DNA of 32,877 nucleotides from Deltaproteobacteria bacterium (lineage in GTDB: Bacteria > Desulfobacterota > Syntrophia > Syntrophales > JAFGHS01): positions 1-32,877 of the forward strand of contig JAFGHS010000017.1 of the NCBI GenBank assembly GCA_016930075.1, written 5' to 3'. Of the stretch, positions 16,630-22,950 are shown one piece after another. The position numbers and the translations under genes are program-made. The first letter of the stretch is position 1, and each line of letters starts with the position of its first letter. Under the pieces are notes generated by a model. That model ran no database searches and was not told the DNA's origin. It saw nothing but the letters and a program-made list of their open reading frames with translations.

Positions 16630-18306
16630 TTATTCCCCTTTGCCGAAGATCATCTCCACATTGGAGCGGCCCGGCGGGATGATCGGATAAACGTAATGTT
16701 CGGGATCGACCACGACTTCCAGGAGATACGGCCCGCATGCCCGGCTCATTTCGAGGATGCCCTCCTGCGGGTCTTCATCGACGGCCACCCGCCTGCCCTC
16801 AATTCCGAAGCCCCGCGCCACGGCAATAAGATCCACCCCGCTGCCCAGTTCGCAGGTGGTGAAGCGGCTCTGGAAAAAAAGATCCTGCATCTGGCGGATC
16901 ATCCCCAGATGTGCGTTGTTGATGACGACGATCTTGATGGGAATGTTGTAATAACTGATCGTCGCCAGCTCCTGAATATTCATATAAAAACCGCCGTCGC
17001 CCGAAATGACGACGACGCCGCGATCGGGCATGCCGACCTTGGCCCCGATGGCGGCAGGCAGGCTGAAACCCATGGTTCCCATGCCGCCGCTCGTGATCAG
17101 GTTTCTTGGCGAATGGGTCCGCCAGGTGCGGACGGTCCATATCTGGTTCAAGCCCACATCGGCGACGGCAATCGCATCGTCGGGCATGATGCCCTGGATG
17201 GCGCTGATCATTCGGCCGGCCCGGCCGCAGCCGTTGTCGGGATTATTTTCACAGACGATTCCCTTTTCCTTCTTTATTTTTTCGTGCCACTGCGCTCTTT
17301 CCTTCGGTTCAACGAGGGGCAGCAGCGCCGTGACGGTCTCTTTGATGTCGCCGATATAGGGCAGATCGACATGAATAATCTTGCCGATGGAGGTCGGATC
17401 GATATCGATCTGGGCGATGGTCGCCATGGGCGCGAATTCCGCAACAACAGACGTGCTGCGATCGGAAAAGCGCGTGCCGACGGCCAGAATAAAATCCGAA
17501 TCGTGGACCATCCGGTTGGCAAGTTCGTAGCCGTGGGTCCCGATGAAGCCGAGATCATAGCCGTTTCCCGCGCTGACGGAGCCGATCCCCATCATCGTGG
17601 TGACGAAGGGGATTTTCGCCTTCTCGACGAGCGCCTTGATTTCGCCGGTTGCATGGCCCAGTTTGACGCCGCCGCCGAGAATGACGACGGGCCTTTCGCT
17701 CTTGTTCAACGCCCTGGCGATTTTTTCGAGCTGTTCGGGATCATCGACCTCTTTATCCGGCATGTCCACAGCATCGTAGTCCCCGTTTGGACACTCACAC
17801 GACCGGGCCAGAACGTCTCGCGGCAGATCCACGACAACCGGGCCGGGGCGGCCCGTTTGCGCGATGTGAAATGCCTGCTTCAGCGAAGAAGCCAGATTTT
17901 CAATTTTTTTGACTTGAAAACTGTGCTTGACAATCGGCATGGTGATGCCGATGATGTCTGTCTCCTGGAAGGCATCCTGACCCAGGAGGCTCGTATTGAC
18001 CTGGGCCGTCAGGGCTACGATGGGCGTTGAATCCATGAAGGCCGTTGCAATCCCTGTGACCAGATTCGTGGCGCCGGGACCCGATGTGGACATACAGACC
18101 CCGACCTTTCCCGTGGCGCGGGCAAATCCGTCGGCCGCATGAGCCGCCGCCTGTTCGTGCCGCATCAGATAATGTTTTATGGGACTGTCCATTAAACGAT
18201 CGTTAAGCGGCAGTGAATTCGCGCCGGGATATCCGAAGATCGCCTCCACGCCTTCCTCAAGAAGAATCTTGACAACGATGTCCGCCCCGATAGTTTCCTT
18301 TTTCAT
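16630..18306 (-). CDS. ilvB: Acetolactate synthase catalytic (large) subunit, copy 2
   Basis: 558 residues. Same reaction and cofactors as copy 1. Glu51 (MRHEQAAAHAADGFAR) activates ThDP, and the Mg/ThDP motif is near residue 433 (SGDGGFYMNIQELA, ending KIVVINN). FAD/ThDP-region motifs such as TSGPGATNLVTGIATAF are intact. The start is ATG 18306, right after AAAGGAG and at the family's N-terminus (MKKETIGADIVVKILLEE); a frame extending to 18420 would read through both upstream terminators and is rejected. It is the first structural gene of the ilv cluster and lies behind leader peptide 2 and two tandem terminators. Confidence 0.95.
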   Translation of the reverse strand: MKKETIGADIVVKILLEEGVEAIFGYPGANSLPLNDRLMDSPIKHYLMRHEQAAAHAADGFARATGKVGVCMSTSGPGATNLVTGIATAFMDSTPIVALTAQVNTSLLGQDAFQETDIIGITMPIVKHSFQVKKIENLASSLKQAFHIAQTGRPGPVVVDLPRDVLARSCECPNGDYDAVDMPDKEVDDPEQLEKIARALNKSERPVVILGGGVKLGHATGEIKALVEKAKIPFVTTMMGIGSVSAGNGYDLGFIGTHGYELANRMVHDSDFILAVGTRFSDRSTSVVAEFAPMATIAQIDIDPTSIGKIIHVDLPYIGDIKETVTALLPLVEPKERAQWHEKIKKEKGIVCENNPDNGCGRAGRMISAIQGIMPDDAIAVADVGLNQIWTVRTWRTHSPRNLITSGGMGTMGFSLPAAIGAKVGMPDRGVVVISGDGGFYMNIQELATISYYNIPIKIVVINNAHLGMIRQMQDLFFQSRFTTCELGSGVDLIAVARGFGIEGRRVAVDEDPQEGILEMSRACGPYLLEVVVDPEHYVYPIIPPGRSNVEMIFGKGE

Positions 18307-18341
18307 GTTGTGCTCCTTTCCGATAAAAACGATAAAAACTA

Positions 18342-18379
18342 AAAAAGCCGCTTCTCTTTTCAAGAGTGGGCGGCTTTTT
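18342..18379 (-). terminator. Second (proximal) terminator hairpin before ilvB copy 2
   Basis: On the minus strand AAAAAGCCGC (18379-18370) pairs over 10 bp with GCGGCTTTTT (18351-18342), with an inner CTCTT/AAGAG stem at 18354-18366 and one further T after the arm. It lies 35 nt before the ilvB start. Its 5' arm is also perfectly complementary (10 bp) to the 3' arm plus U-run of the distal terminator, so the two hairpins can exclude one another. Confidence 0.75.
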
Positions 18380-18384
18380 GACAT

Positions 18385-18417
18385 AAAAAAAGCCGCGGAT
18401 TCAGGGGACCCGCGGCT
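18385..18417 (-). terminator. Attenuator terminator of ilvB copy 2
   Basis: On the minus strand AGCCGCGG (18417-18410) and CCGCGGCT (18398-18391) form an 8-bp GC-rich stem with an 11-nt loop, followed by seven T. It begins 21 nt after the leader stop codon. Just after the 5' arm lies GTCCCC (18409-18404), complementary to GGGGAC inside the leader coding region (18463-18458). The pairing can extend with a U-G pair and, past one bulge, two more pairs into the 5' arm, giving a plausible antiterminator. Confidence 0.85.
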
Positions 18418-18438
18418 CATAATTTCTAAATCAAGGGA

Positions 18439-18531
18439 TCATAGAAACTGAGCTGCAGTCCCCGTGCATACTACGACGAGGCTAAGGCTCAGTACATCTA
18501 CGAATTGGTTAATCACATGACGGTGACTCAT
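18439..18531 (-). CDS. Ilv leader peptide 2 (30 aa, Leu/Val-rich)
   Basis: A short frame from ATG 18531 to TGA 18439-18441, preceded by AGGGA 6-7 nt upstream. It begins MSHRHVINQFVDVLSLSLVVV and ends in a Gly/Thr/Ala-rich tail. The run from residue 11 to 21 has V, V, L, L, L, V, V, V separated by few others, a typical control region; there is only one Ile. A pause hairpin is present: ACTGAGC (codons for V-L-S, 18493-18487) pairs perfectly over 7 bp with GCTCAGT (18453-18447), looping out the control codons. The GGGGAC antiterminator arm lies just after the Val run. Together with the terminator at 18385-18417 this is a classical amino-acid attenuator. Confidence 0.85.
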   Translation of the reverse strand: MSHRHVINQFVDVLSLSLVVVCTGTAAQFL

Positions 18532-18564
18532 AAAAATTCCCTGTGTTCTTGAATTGAGGTGACT

Positions 18565-18591
18565 TCTATAACAAAGCTATATCCCTGTCAA
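18565..18591 (-). promoter_or_regulatory. Candidate promoter of the ilv cluster
   Basis: Minus strand: TTGACA at 18586-18591, a 15-nt spacer, then TATAGA at 18565-18570. The leader peptide ATG lies 33 nt beyond the -10. The same TTGACA plus 15-nt layout occurs before leader 1. The spacer is short for a sigma-70 promoter, so the exact -10 is uncertain. Confidence 0.5.
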
Positions 18592-18625
18592 GCAAAAAAT
18601 TTCGTCGGGCGAAGGGTAGGGCGAA

Positions 18626-18650
18626 GGGGACGCCCTTAAGTTATTAAGTT
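18626..18650. repeat. Left inverted REP-like end of the RAYT element
   Basis: This 25-base sequence (starting GGGGACGCCCTTAAG) is the inverted copy, at 24 of 25 positions, of 19691-19715. It reaches into the stop codon of the transposase gene. The same TTAAGGGCGTCCC word is found near 22468 and, in decayed form, at 28195 and 28327. Confidence 0.8.
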
Positions 18651-19656
18651 ACTTCTTAATGCGTTGGTAGGCATACTCTTTCGCAATTAATTCACCTCGT
18701 TCAACGGAGTAACTGACAGCTGGCACGCTAATACCCAAACGCTTTGCCAATTCAGTATGGGAAATACCCAATTCACGCGACGCCCAATAACAAAACAAAC
18801 TCCTTGCCTTTACTTTTGTCTTTTCCTTACTTCTTGAAAAGATGCCGTCAAGTTCGACAGCGCATACTTCAGCCGCTCGTATTGCTGTCTTATCAAGATC
18901 ATAACCGGAACGTCTTACTTGTAATCGACGTTCGAATTTTTCATCAGCTTTGGAAAGTAACGACACAACAAAATCCCCGTCGCCCAGTATCCTTTCATCA
19001 CTCTTAATATGCATGCCTTTAAGATCTTTTTTATCAATCGCCGACCAGCCTCCCAAGCTTCGAATGAGTCCCCCACCCATCAGATCATCTCTACGCCCCT
19101 GATTGATTCCCTCTGACACAAAAGTATCATAGTGTTTTCGTGCACTGTGAAGCTGCTTCCCGAAATAGGTCAGCACATAGTCAATATCCTGCCAGTCTCT
19201 ATTTTTAATGCCCATCAGGACACTATGTCCGCAATAGGAATAATGATTTAATTCATCGAGGCTCTTTACAAGACCGGCCCTAAACGGATTTAAATGAATA
19301 TATCGCACCAGTTCTGTTAAATAAGCATCTTCCTGGCAGAGTATGGACTTATACCGATTTTGAAAAAGTTGGCCGCTACGGCTGTGCCGGTGGTTGAAAT
19401 AGACGGCGTAACCGGTCAGAAGCCTTCGCATCAGGGTGGCGATCGGTACGTTACCAGTCCGAAATAAAAAATGGGCATGATTGGGAATAAGCGCCCATGC
19501 ATAGCAGGAAGTCTTTGTTGCGGGTAGAAGCTTCTCAAGACGCGTCAGAAAATCTTCCCGGTCGTTATCATCTCGGAATATCTGTCTACGTTCTATCCCC
19601 CTGATCATGATATGATGTAAGGCATTGGGGGCATCAATTCTCGTTGATCTAGGCAT
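18649..19656 (-). CDS. REP-associated tyrosine transposase (RAYT, Y1 family)
   Basis: A 335-residue single-strand DNA transposase of the TnpA_REP/IS200-like Y1 family, thought to act on REP palindromes. It begins with the family's MPRSTRIDAPNALHHIMIRG. The metal-binding HUH motif is in WALIPNHAHFLF (His-Ala-His), and the nucleophile is probably a Tyr in LLTGYAVYFN. RSGQLFQNRYKSI and YIHLNPFRAGLV follow. The C-terminal third carries a helix-turn-helix (SHTELAKRLGISVPAVSYSV), as in longer RAYTs. The gene lies exactly between 25-bp inverted repeats (18626-18650, 19691-19715). A truncated relative is at 27892-28119. Confidence 0.9.
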   Translation of the reverse strand: MPRSTRIDAPNALHHIMIRGIERRQIFRDDNDREDFLTRLEKLLPATKTSCYAWALIPNHAHFLFRTGNVPIATLMRRLLTGYAVYFNHRHSRSGQLFQNRYKSILCQEDAYLTELVRYIHLNPFRAGLVKSLDELNHYSYCGHSVLMGIKNRDWQDIDYVLTYFGKQLHSARKHYDTFVSEGINQGRRDDLMGGGLIRSLGGWSAIDKKDLKGMHIKSDERILGDGDFVVSLLSKADEKFERRLQVRRSGYDLDKTAIRAAEVCAVELDGIFSRSKEKTKVKARSLFCYWASRELGISHTELAKRLGISVPAVSYSVERGELIAKEYAYQRIKK

Positions 19657-19690
19657 GAAACGTCTCTTATTAAATGATCCTTATTTTGTC

Positions 19691-19715
19691 AACTTAAAAA
19701 CTTAAGGGCGTCCCC
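19691..19715. repeat. Right inverted REP-like end of the RAYT element
   Basis: AACTTAAAAACTTAAGGGCG plus TCCCC, matching the inverted left end except for one base. It lies 35 bp upstream of the transposase start, so it may also hold or overlap its promoter. Confidence 0.8.
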
Positions 19716-19780
19716 CCTTCTTCCTTCTTGTCGATCCATTTCACTTGCATAACCCAACACTTTTTGTTAGTTTTCGTGAT

Positions 19781-19786
19781 TATAAT
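19781..19786 (+). promoter_or_regulatory. Candidate -10 box of the RHH/PIN module
   Basis: A perfect TATAAT lies 34 bp before the antitoxin start, in AT-rich DNA. No matching -35 at proper distance stands out, which would fit a promoter controlled by the antitoxin, but that is inference. Confidence 0.35.
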
Positions 19787-19819
19787 TCTGTGTAAATGAC
19801 ATCAGTAAGGAGTTTCATT

Positions 19820-20014
19820 ATGAAGACCGTCAAGACAGAAGTGCCCGAAGCGCTCTATAAAAAGGCCATGGCTCTTGTGAATGAGGGGTGGTTTCGCGAT
19901 GAGAAAGACGTTTTTTCTGAGGCGATTCGCCGTTTTCTCGATACCCATCAATCGGAAATAATGCAAGATCATATCCGCGATGACATCGAGTGGGGTCTTC
20001 ACGGCGATGACTGA
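19820..20014 (+). CDS. Antitoxin, ribbon-helix-helix-like
   Basis: 64 residues starting MKTVKTEVPEALYKKAMALV; AAGGAG 9 nt upstream decides for ATG 19820 over an earlier in-frame start. The pattern (a short N-terminal beta strand, then helices with SEAIRRFLDTH) fits RHH/CopG-type antitoxins that bind their own promoter and the toxin. The acidic tail (IRDDIEWGLHGDD) would cover the toxin. Its last 8 nt overlap the PIN gene, showing a coupled pair. Confidence 0.7.
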   Translation: MKTVKTEVPEALYKKAMALVNEGWFRDEKDVFSEAIRRFLDTHQSEIMQDHIRDDIEWGLHGDD

Positions 20015-20519
20015 GGAAGTTAGAAATATCGTTTGCGATTCTGGTCCCGTCATCCATCTGGATGAACTCGGCTGCCTTGACCTTCTTGACGATTTCAAAG
20101 AAATCTTTCTGGCTGCATCCGTTGTTGAAGAAATCGAAAAACACCGCCCCGTTGCCTTGACGGCGAAGCTGCCGTTTAAGATACGGCGCACTCAAAATTC
20201 CGTAACAGAACGTCTTGCCGCTATTTGCCGAATCATTTCCCTTGATCGCGGCGAAATGGATTCGCTGATCATAATGGAAAACTGTCCCTCCGCCATATTT
20301 CTTACAGACGATGCTTCCGCCCGCATGGTTGCAGAACGCATGGGATTTAGGGTTCATGGAACGATCGGTATCATTATTCGTACGATAAGACGGAGGCAGA
20401 AAAGTCCGGAAGAGGTATTATCCATTATCGACGGCCTTCCATCAAAGAGCACGTTGTTCATTAAGCCGTCGCTTTTAAAGGAGATATTTACCCGAATCAA
20501 AAAAGAGTTCAATATCTGA
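20007..20519 (+). CDS. PIN-domain toxin (DUF3368-like)
   Basis: 170 residues from ATG 20007, which overlaps the antitoxin stop by 8 nt. PIN domains are Mg-dependent RNases; the acidic residues can be placed in VCDSGPVIHL (Asp11), the DRGEMDSL segment, and FLTDDASARMVAERMG. The tail GTIGIIIRTIRRRQKSPEE is typical of the DUF3368 subgroup, which pairs with small antitoxins. It likely cleaves RNA when free of the antitoxin. An earlier in-frame ATG (19980) would lie deep in the antitoxin gene and is less likely. Confidence 0.8.
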   Translation: MTEEVRNIVCDSGPVIHLDELGCLDLLDDFKEIFLAASVVEEIEKHRPVALTAKLPFKIRRTQNSVTERLAAICRIISLDRGEMDSLIIMENCPSAIFLTDDASARMVAERMGFRVHGTIGIIIRTIRRRQKSPEEVLSIIDGLPSKSTLFIKPSLLKEIFTRIKKEFNI

Positions 20520-20545
20520 CAAGGTCAGATTCGAGAGGAACTACA

Positions 20546-20722
20546 GAGGCTTTCATTGCGCTTAATCCAATCGTTTTTACCGAAAAGGTGATCCGGAGTT
20601 TTCTCCGTTACCAGTTGACCGTCTATCCTTTTGCGGATGAGCGGCTGAACGCGCAAAAATGGAAAACGAATGGAAAACGCAACGGTTCAATATTCCAAAT
20701 AAAATTGGAAGCGAAAACATGA
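20546..20722 (+). pseudogene. N-terminal remnant of a DEAD/DEAH-type helicase (tentative)
   Basis: An open stretch without a start codon reads ...ALNPIVFTEKVIRSFLRYQL, then TVYPFADERLNAQ, and runs into unrelated sequence before a TGA. From memory this resembles the very N-terminus of large DUF1998-type DEAD/DEAH helicases, in which an NPI-x-FTE-x-V-x-x-FLRYQ segment is followed by PFADxRLxAQ. Nothing of the helicase core is left. The assignment rests on this one segment. Confidence 0.4.
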
Positions 20723-21248
20723 AAACATATAGAACCGTAACCGTCCCATTTTCCTCTCACAAAAACAAAAAAGCGGTTGTAGAATAAATCCCCAACCGAA
20801 TGAGTCGCAGGAATGATAAGGGTTAGCCGTCAAATGTAAAGATTTAAAGGGCCACTTCTTCCCCTTAAATCGTAGGTCTTTTTCCCTCCAGGAAGATTAG
20901 CCATCGGCATCGATTTGTCTCTTAAACGTGTATTTTGGGGCTCAAAAAGGTGCCTTTAAGCCCCATATTCGGCCATTTATTTACTGTTGTTGACGTGATT
21001 ACTGCTACTTAGCTTGGCCCAACCCCATGGTCCATCCATGGTCCATCATGTTCGATTTATTATTGATTTTGGAGTATCGCTCTGGTATCTTTCAAACACA
21101 AACAAAAATTGGTGGTGTCCAATGCTGCCAAAGAAAATGCTAAACACAGATGCCATAAGACAGCCTGCCCTTGTTCGTCTGGTAAGGGGGAGACGTCAAA
21201 TGTCAAGAGTTAAGATTTGACACCATTACTTCCTGCAGGCTGAAGTAG
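20723..21248. other. Non-coding gap with decayed repeats
   Basis: No gene is supported. Visible items: a CGGTTG/CAACCG hairpin at 20761-20798, a diverged sister of 22390-22418; a REP-like word at 20828-20850 (CAAATGTAAAGATTTAAAGG); a hairpin TGGGGCT/AGCCCCA with inner AAAGG/CCTTT at 20936-20965; and an 11-bp perfect tandem duplication, CCATGGTCCAT at 21025-21035 and 21036-21046. A 68-residue frame at 21014-21220 has no coding look. Confidence 0.5.
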
Positions 21249-21341
21249 ATTGAGAGGCTGGAAGAGAAAGAGAAGCGTCAGGTAATTCAGCTTCTGGACA
21301 CCTTTATCGAGAAGAATCGCCTGAAGCAACAGGCAATGTAA
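21249..21341 (+). pseudogene. C-terminal remnant of an XRE-type regulator
   Basis: After an in-frame TAG (21246-21248) the frame reads IERLEEKEKRQVIQLLDTFI then EKNRLKQQAM and stops at TAA 21339-21341. This is the characteristic C-terminal helix of small HTH-XRE antitoxin-like proteins (x-LEEKEKxQVIxLLDxFIxK). The DNA-binding part is missing. It sits 22 bp before the next antitoxin gene. Confidence 0.6.
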
Positions 21342-21363
21342 AGTCATTAACAGGAGGCAACCG

Positions 21364-21591
21364 ATGAATACAGGACAAAACGCTCAGGACGTCAATCGAC
21401 GTGAAGCGGCGCTGATAGACAAAATTCGGGCGCTGCCGCCGGAGAAGGTGAACGAGGTGGAAGATTTTGTTGATTTCTTGCAACTGCGCGCCGAAGAGAG
21501 ACAACTAATCAGAGAAGCAGCCGGGCTTTCGGAAAAGGCATTCCATGACGTGTGGGACAACACGGAGGACGCTGCATATGACCGACTATGA
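21364..21591 (+). CDS. Antitoxin of a MazF-type module (DUF2281-like)
   Basis: 75 residues, ATG 21364 with AGGAGG 6 nt upstream. The middle (KIRALPPEKVNEVEDFVDFL) is the typical DUF2281/VapB-like antitoxin segment; the acidic C-terminus (FHDVWDNTEDAAYDRL) would bind the toxin. The end overlaps the toxin gene by 14 nt. Role inferred from the pairing. Confidence 0.7.
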   Translation: MNTGQNAQDVNRREAALIDKIRALPPEKVNEVEDFVDFLQLRAEERQLIREAAGLSEKAFHDVWDNTEDAAYDRL

Positions 21592-21916
21592 GTTCGGCGA
21601 CATCGTTCTGATCCCTTTTCCCTTTACCGATCAGACCACAACGAAAAAACGGCCCGCTGTGGTCGTCAGTTCAAACGCCTATCATCTAAGCCGCCCGGAT
21701 ATTGTTCTCATGGCTGTCACCAGCCGGATAAAACCGGACGCCGTCTTCGGCGATGCACCGATAGATCATTGGGAAGAGGCGGGTCTTATCAAACCCTCCG
21801 TCATCAAACCCGTCCTTGCCACCGTTGAAAAGAGCCTCATCATCAGAAAGATGGGAAGTCTCCACAACGATGACCGGCAATCCCTTAAAAAATATCTCGA
21901 ATCAATCCTGGGATAA
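21578..21916 (+). CDS. MazF/PemK-family mRNA interferase toxin
   Basis: 112 residues from ATG 21578 (MTDYEFGDIVLIPFPFTDQ). The SH3-like barrel pattern GDIVLIPFPFTDQ-x-KKRPAVVVS with the catalytic Arg (RPAVV) and a following TSRI strand is that of PemK-like toxins, which cut mRNA at short sites. It overlaps the antitoxin by 14 nt, so an alternative start at 21545 is rejected. One of the ~345-bp repeats begins 2 nt after its stop. Confidence 0.85.
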   Translation: MTDYEFGDIVLIPFPFTDQTTTKKRPAVVVSSNAYHLSRPDIVLMAVTSRIKPDAVFGDAPIDHWEEAGLIKPSVIKPVLATVEKSLIIRKMGSLHNDDRQSLKKYLESILG

Positions 21917-21917
21917 G

Positions 21918-22270
21918 GAGCGTCTGCGTGCTCGGGCTTCAGTCCCGCCATGCAGCGGGACGTCTCCCGCATCCGGAGTTTATCCTCAGTGAAGCGAAGG
22001 ACCTGCAGCCGATTGATTAAATCCCCGCCCGCCCCAGAGCCTGTCCTGAGCTTGTCGAAGGGCTGGGCAGTCCCGTAACATATCCATGCTCAGGTGTGCG
22101 TCTGTTTGCGGGAAGTCGCGGAGTTTATCCCGGCGAAGGCCGGGACTCGGCCTGTCTGATAAGGCGCCTTATCAGACAGGGCTTCAAGGTTATGCCGCTT
22201 GCAATTCCCCCGTCATTCCGGACTCGATCCGGAATCCAGTATTTAAAAAATGAACGCAAGCGACCCGCCG
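21918..22270. repeat. Long structured repeat, copy 1 (behind MazF)
   Basis: About 353 bp that recur with scattered changes and small indels at 23475-23816. Shared pieces in order include GCGTCTGCGTGCTCGGGCTT, GTGAAGCGAAGGACCTGCAG, CTGTCCTGAGCTTGTCGAAG, TTTATCCCGGCGAAGGCCGG, a long palindrome, and GTCATTCCGGACTCGATCCG. Several parts are themselves inverted repeats. No coding sequence is supported. Confidence 0.85.
22151..22180. repeat. Perfect 30-bp palindrome in repeat copy 1
   Basis: CCTGTCTGATAAGGC is followed directly by its exact reverse complement. The matching place in copy 2 (23697-23732) is also palindromic but has different arm bases. Confidence 0.9.
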
Positions 22271-22522
22271 GAAAAGCGCCTCTCCCTCCGCTAAACATAA
22301 TAAGTGCATTATGTTCCCTTCCCGCAAACCCTCCGGGGCTTCTACACGGTCGTGGCTGTCCGGCCCAGCGCCTCTCCCCAAAAACAAAAAGCGGTTGAAG
22401 ATAAAATCTCCAACCGCTGTAATTATAGCAGTAATTACAAACACATTGATCAGTGACTTAAATACTTAAGGGCGTCCCATACGCCCTCTTTCCTACCCCC
22501 CCCCTCCACTCAAGACTGAATC
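22271..22522. other. Non-coding gap with REP-like hairpins
   Basis: No gene is supported. It holds a perfect 8-bp stem AGCGGTTG/CAACCGCT at 22390-22418, and at 22455-22479 a copy (about 22 of 25) of the RAYT inverted end, whose 3' part forms AGGGCGT/ACGCCCT (22469-22487). A 9-C run follows at about 22496-22504. Confidence 0.6.
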
Positions 22523-22550
22523 TTTACATGAAAAAAATATATGCTATAAT
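22523..22550 (+). promoter_or_regulatory. Promoter with extended -10, predicted leaderless transcript
   Basis: TTTACA (22523-22528, one mismatch to TTGACA), a 16-nt spacer, then TGCTATAAT with a perfect -10 at 22545-22550. The ATG of the XRE gene starts 7 nt after the -10, where transcription would begin, and no ribosome site is present. Confidence 0.65.
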
Positions 22551-22557
22551 GCTGCCC

Positions 22558-22944
22558 ATGAAAAAGAAGACAACCGTAAACGGATTCGGCCACCGCTTGG
22601 CCTATTACAGAAAAGCAAAAGGCTTGACGCAGCAAGCGCTGGGCGAGAGTTTCGGCGTGTCCAATCGTAATATCGCTTACTACGAAGGAGAAACGGATTA
22701 CCCACCGGCTCACCTTAGTGTGCCACTGGCGACCGCTTTGGGAATAACCACCGATAAACTTCTTGCATCGTCGAGACCAAAAATGATTTCGACCAGAACA
22801 ATGCCGCTTTATGGCGAAAGCTCAAGATCGTCGAGGAACTTCCCAAAAAAGATCAAAGAGCAATCCAGCATTAAGCATTATATTATGATGGTTGCTCAAA
22901 GCAGGGAGATTTTCCGGAAAACGGAATCATCGTACACGAGGTAA
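22558..22944 (+). CDS. XRE-family HTH regulator with frame-shifted middle
   Basis: 128 residues from ATG 22558. Earlier ATGs at 22528 and 22549 lie in the promoter and are rejected. The N-terminal 65 residues are a good lambda-repressor-like HTH (FGHRLAYYRKAKGLTQQALG, SFGVSNRNIAYYEGE). After residue 73 the reading frame turns unusual. In another frame 22782-22880 reads NDFDQNNAALWRKLKIVEEL then PKKDQRAIQH, the normal family sequence, and the present frame resumes with HYIMMVAQSREIF. One missing base in an A-run near 22781 and a 7-base duplication (CATTAAG/CAT) near 22880 explain this and cancel out. DNA binding may persist; the tail is scrambled. It precedes yefM by 6 nt. Confidence 0.65.
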   Translation: MKKKTTVNGFGHRLAYYRKAKGLTQQALGESFGVSNRNIAYYEGETDYPPAHLSVPLATALGITTDKLLASSRPKMISTRTMPLYGESSRSSRNFPKKIKEQSSIKHYIMMVAQSREIFRKTESSYTR

Positions 22945-22950
22945 AAATTT

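Noticed and set aside
21014-21220. Possible 68-residue gene
   Set aside because: It spans an 11-bp tandem duplication and a REP-like word, has no ribosome site and no family resemblance.
22096-22444. Open frames inside and after repeat copy 1
   Set aside because: They translate palindromic repeat DNA; not conserved between the two repeat copies.
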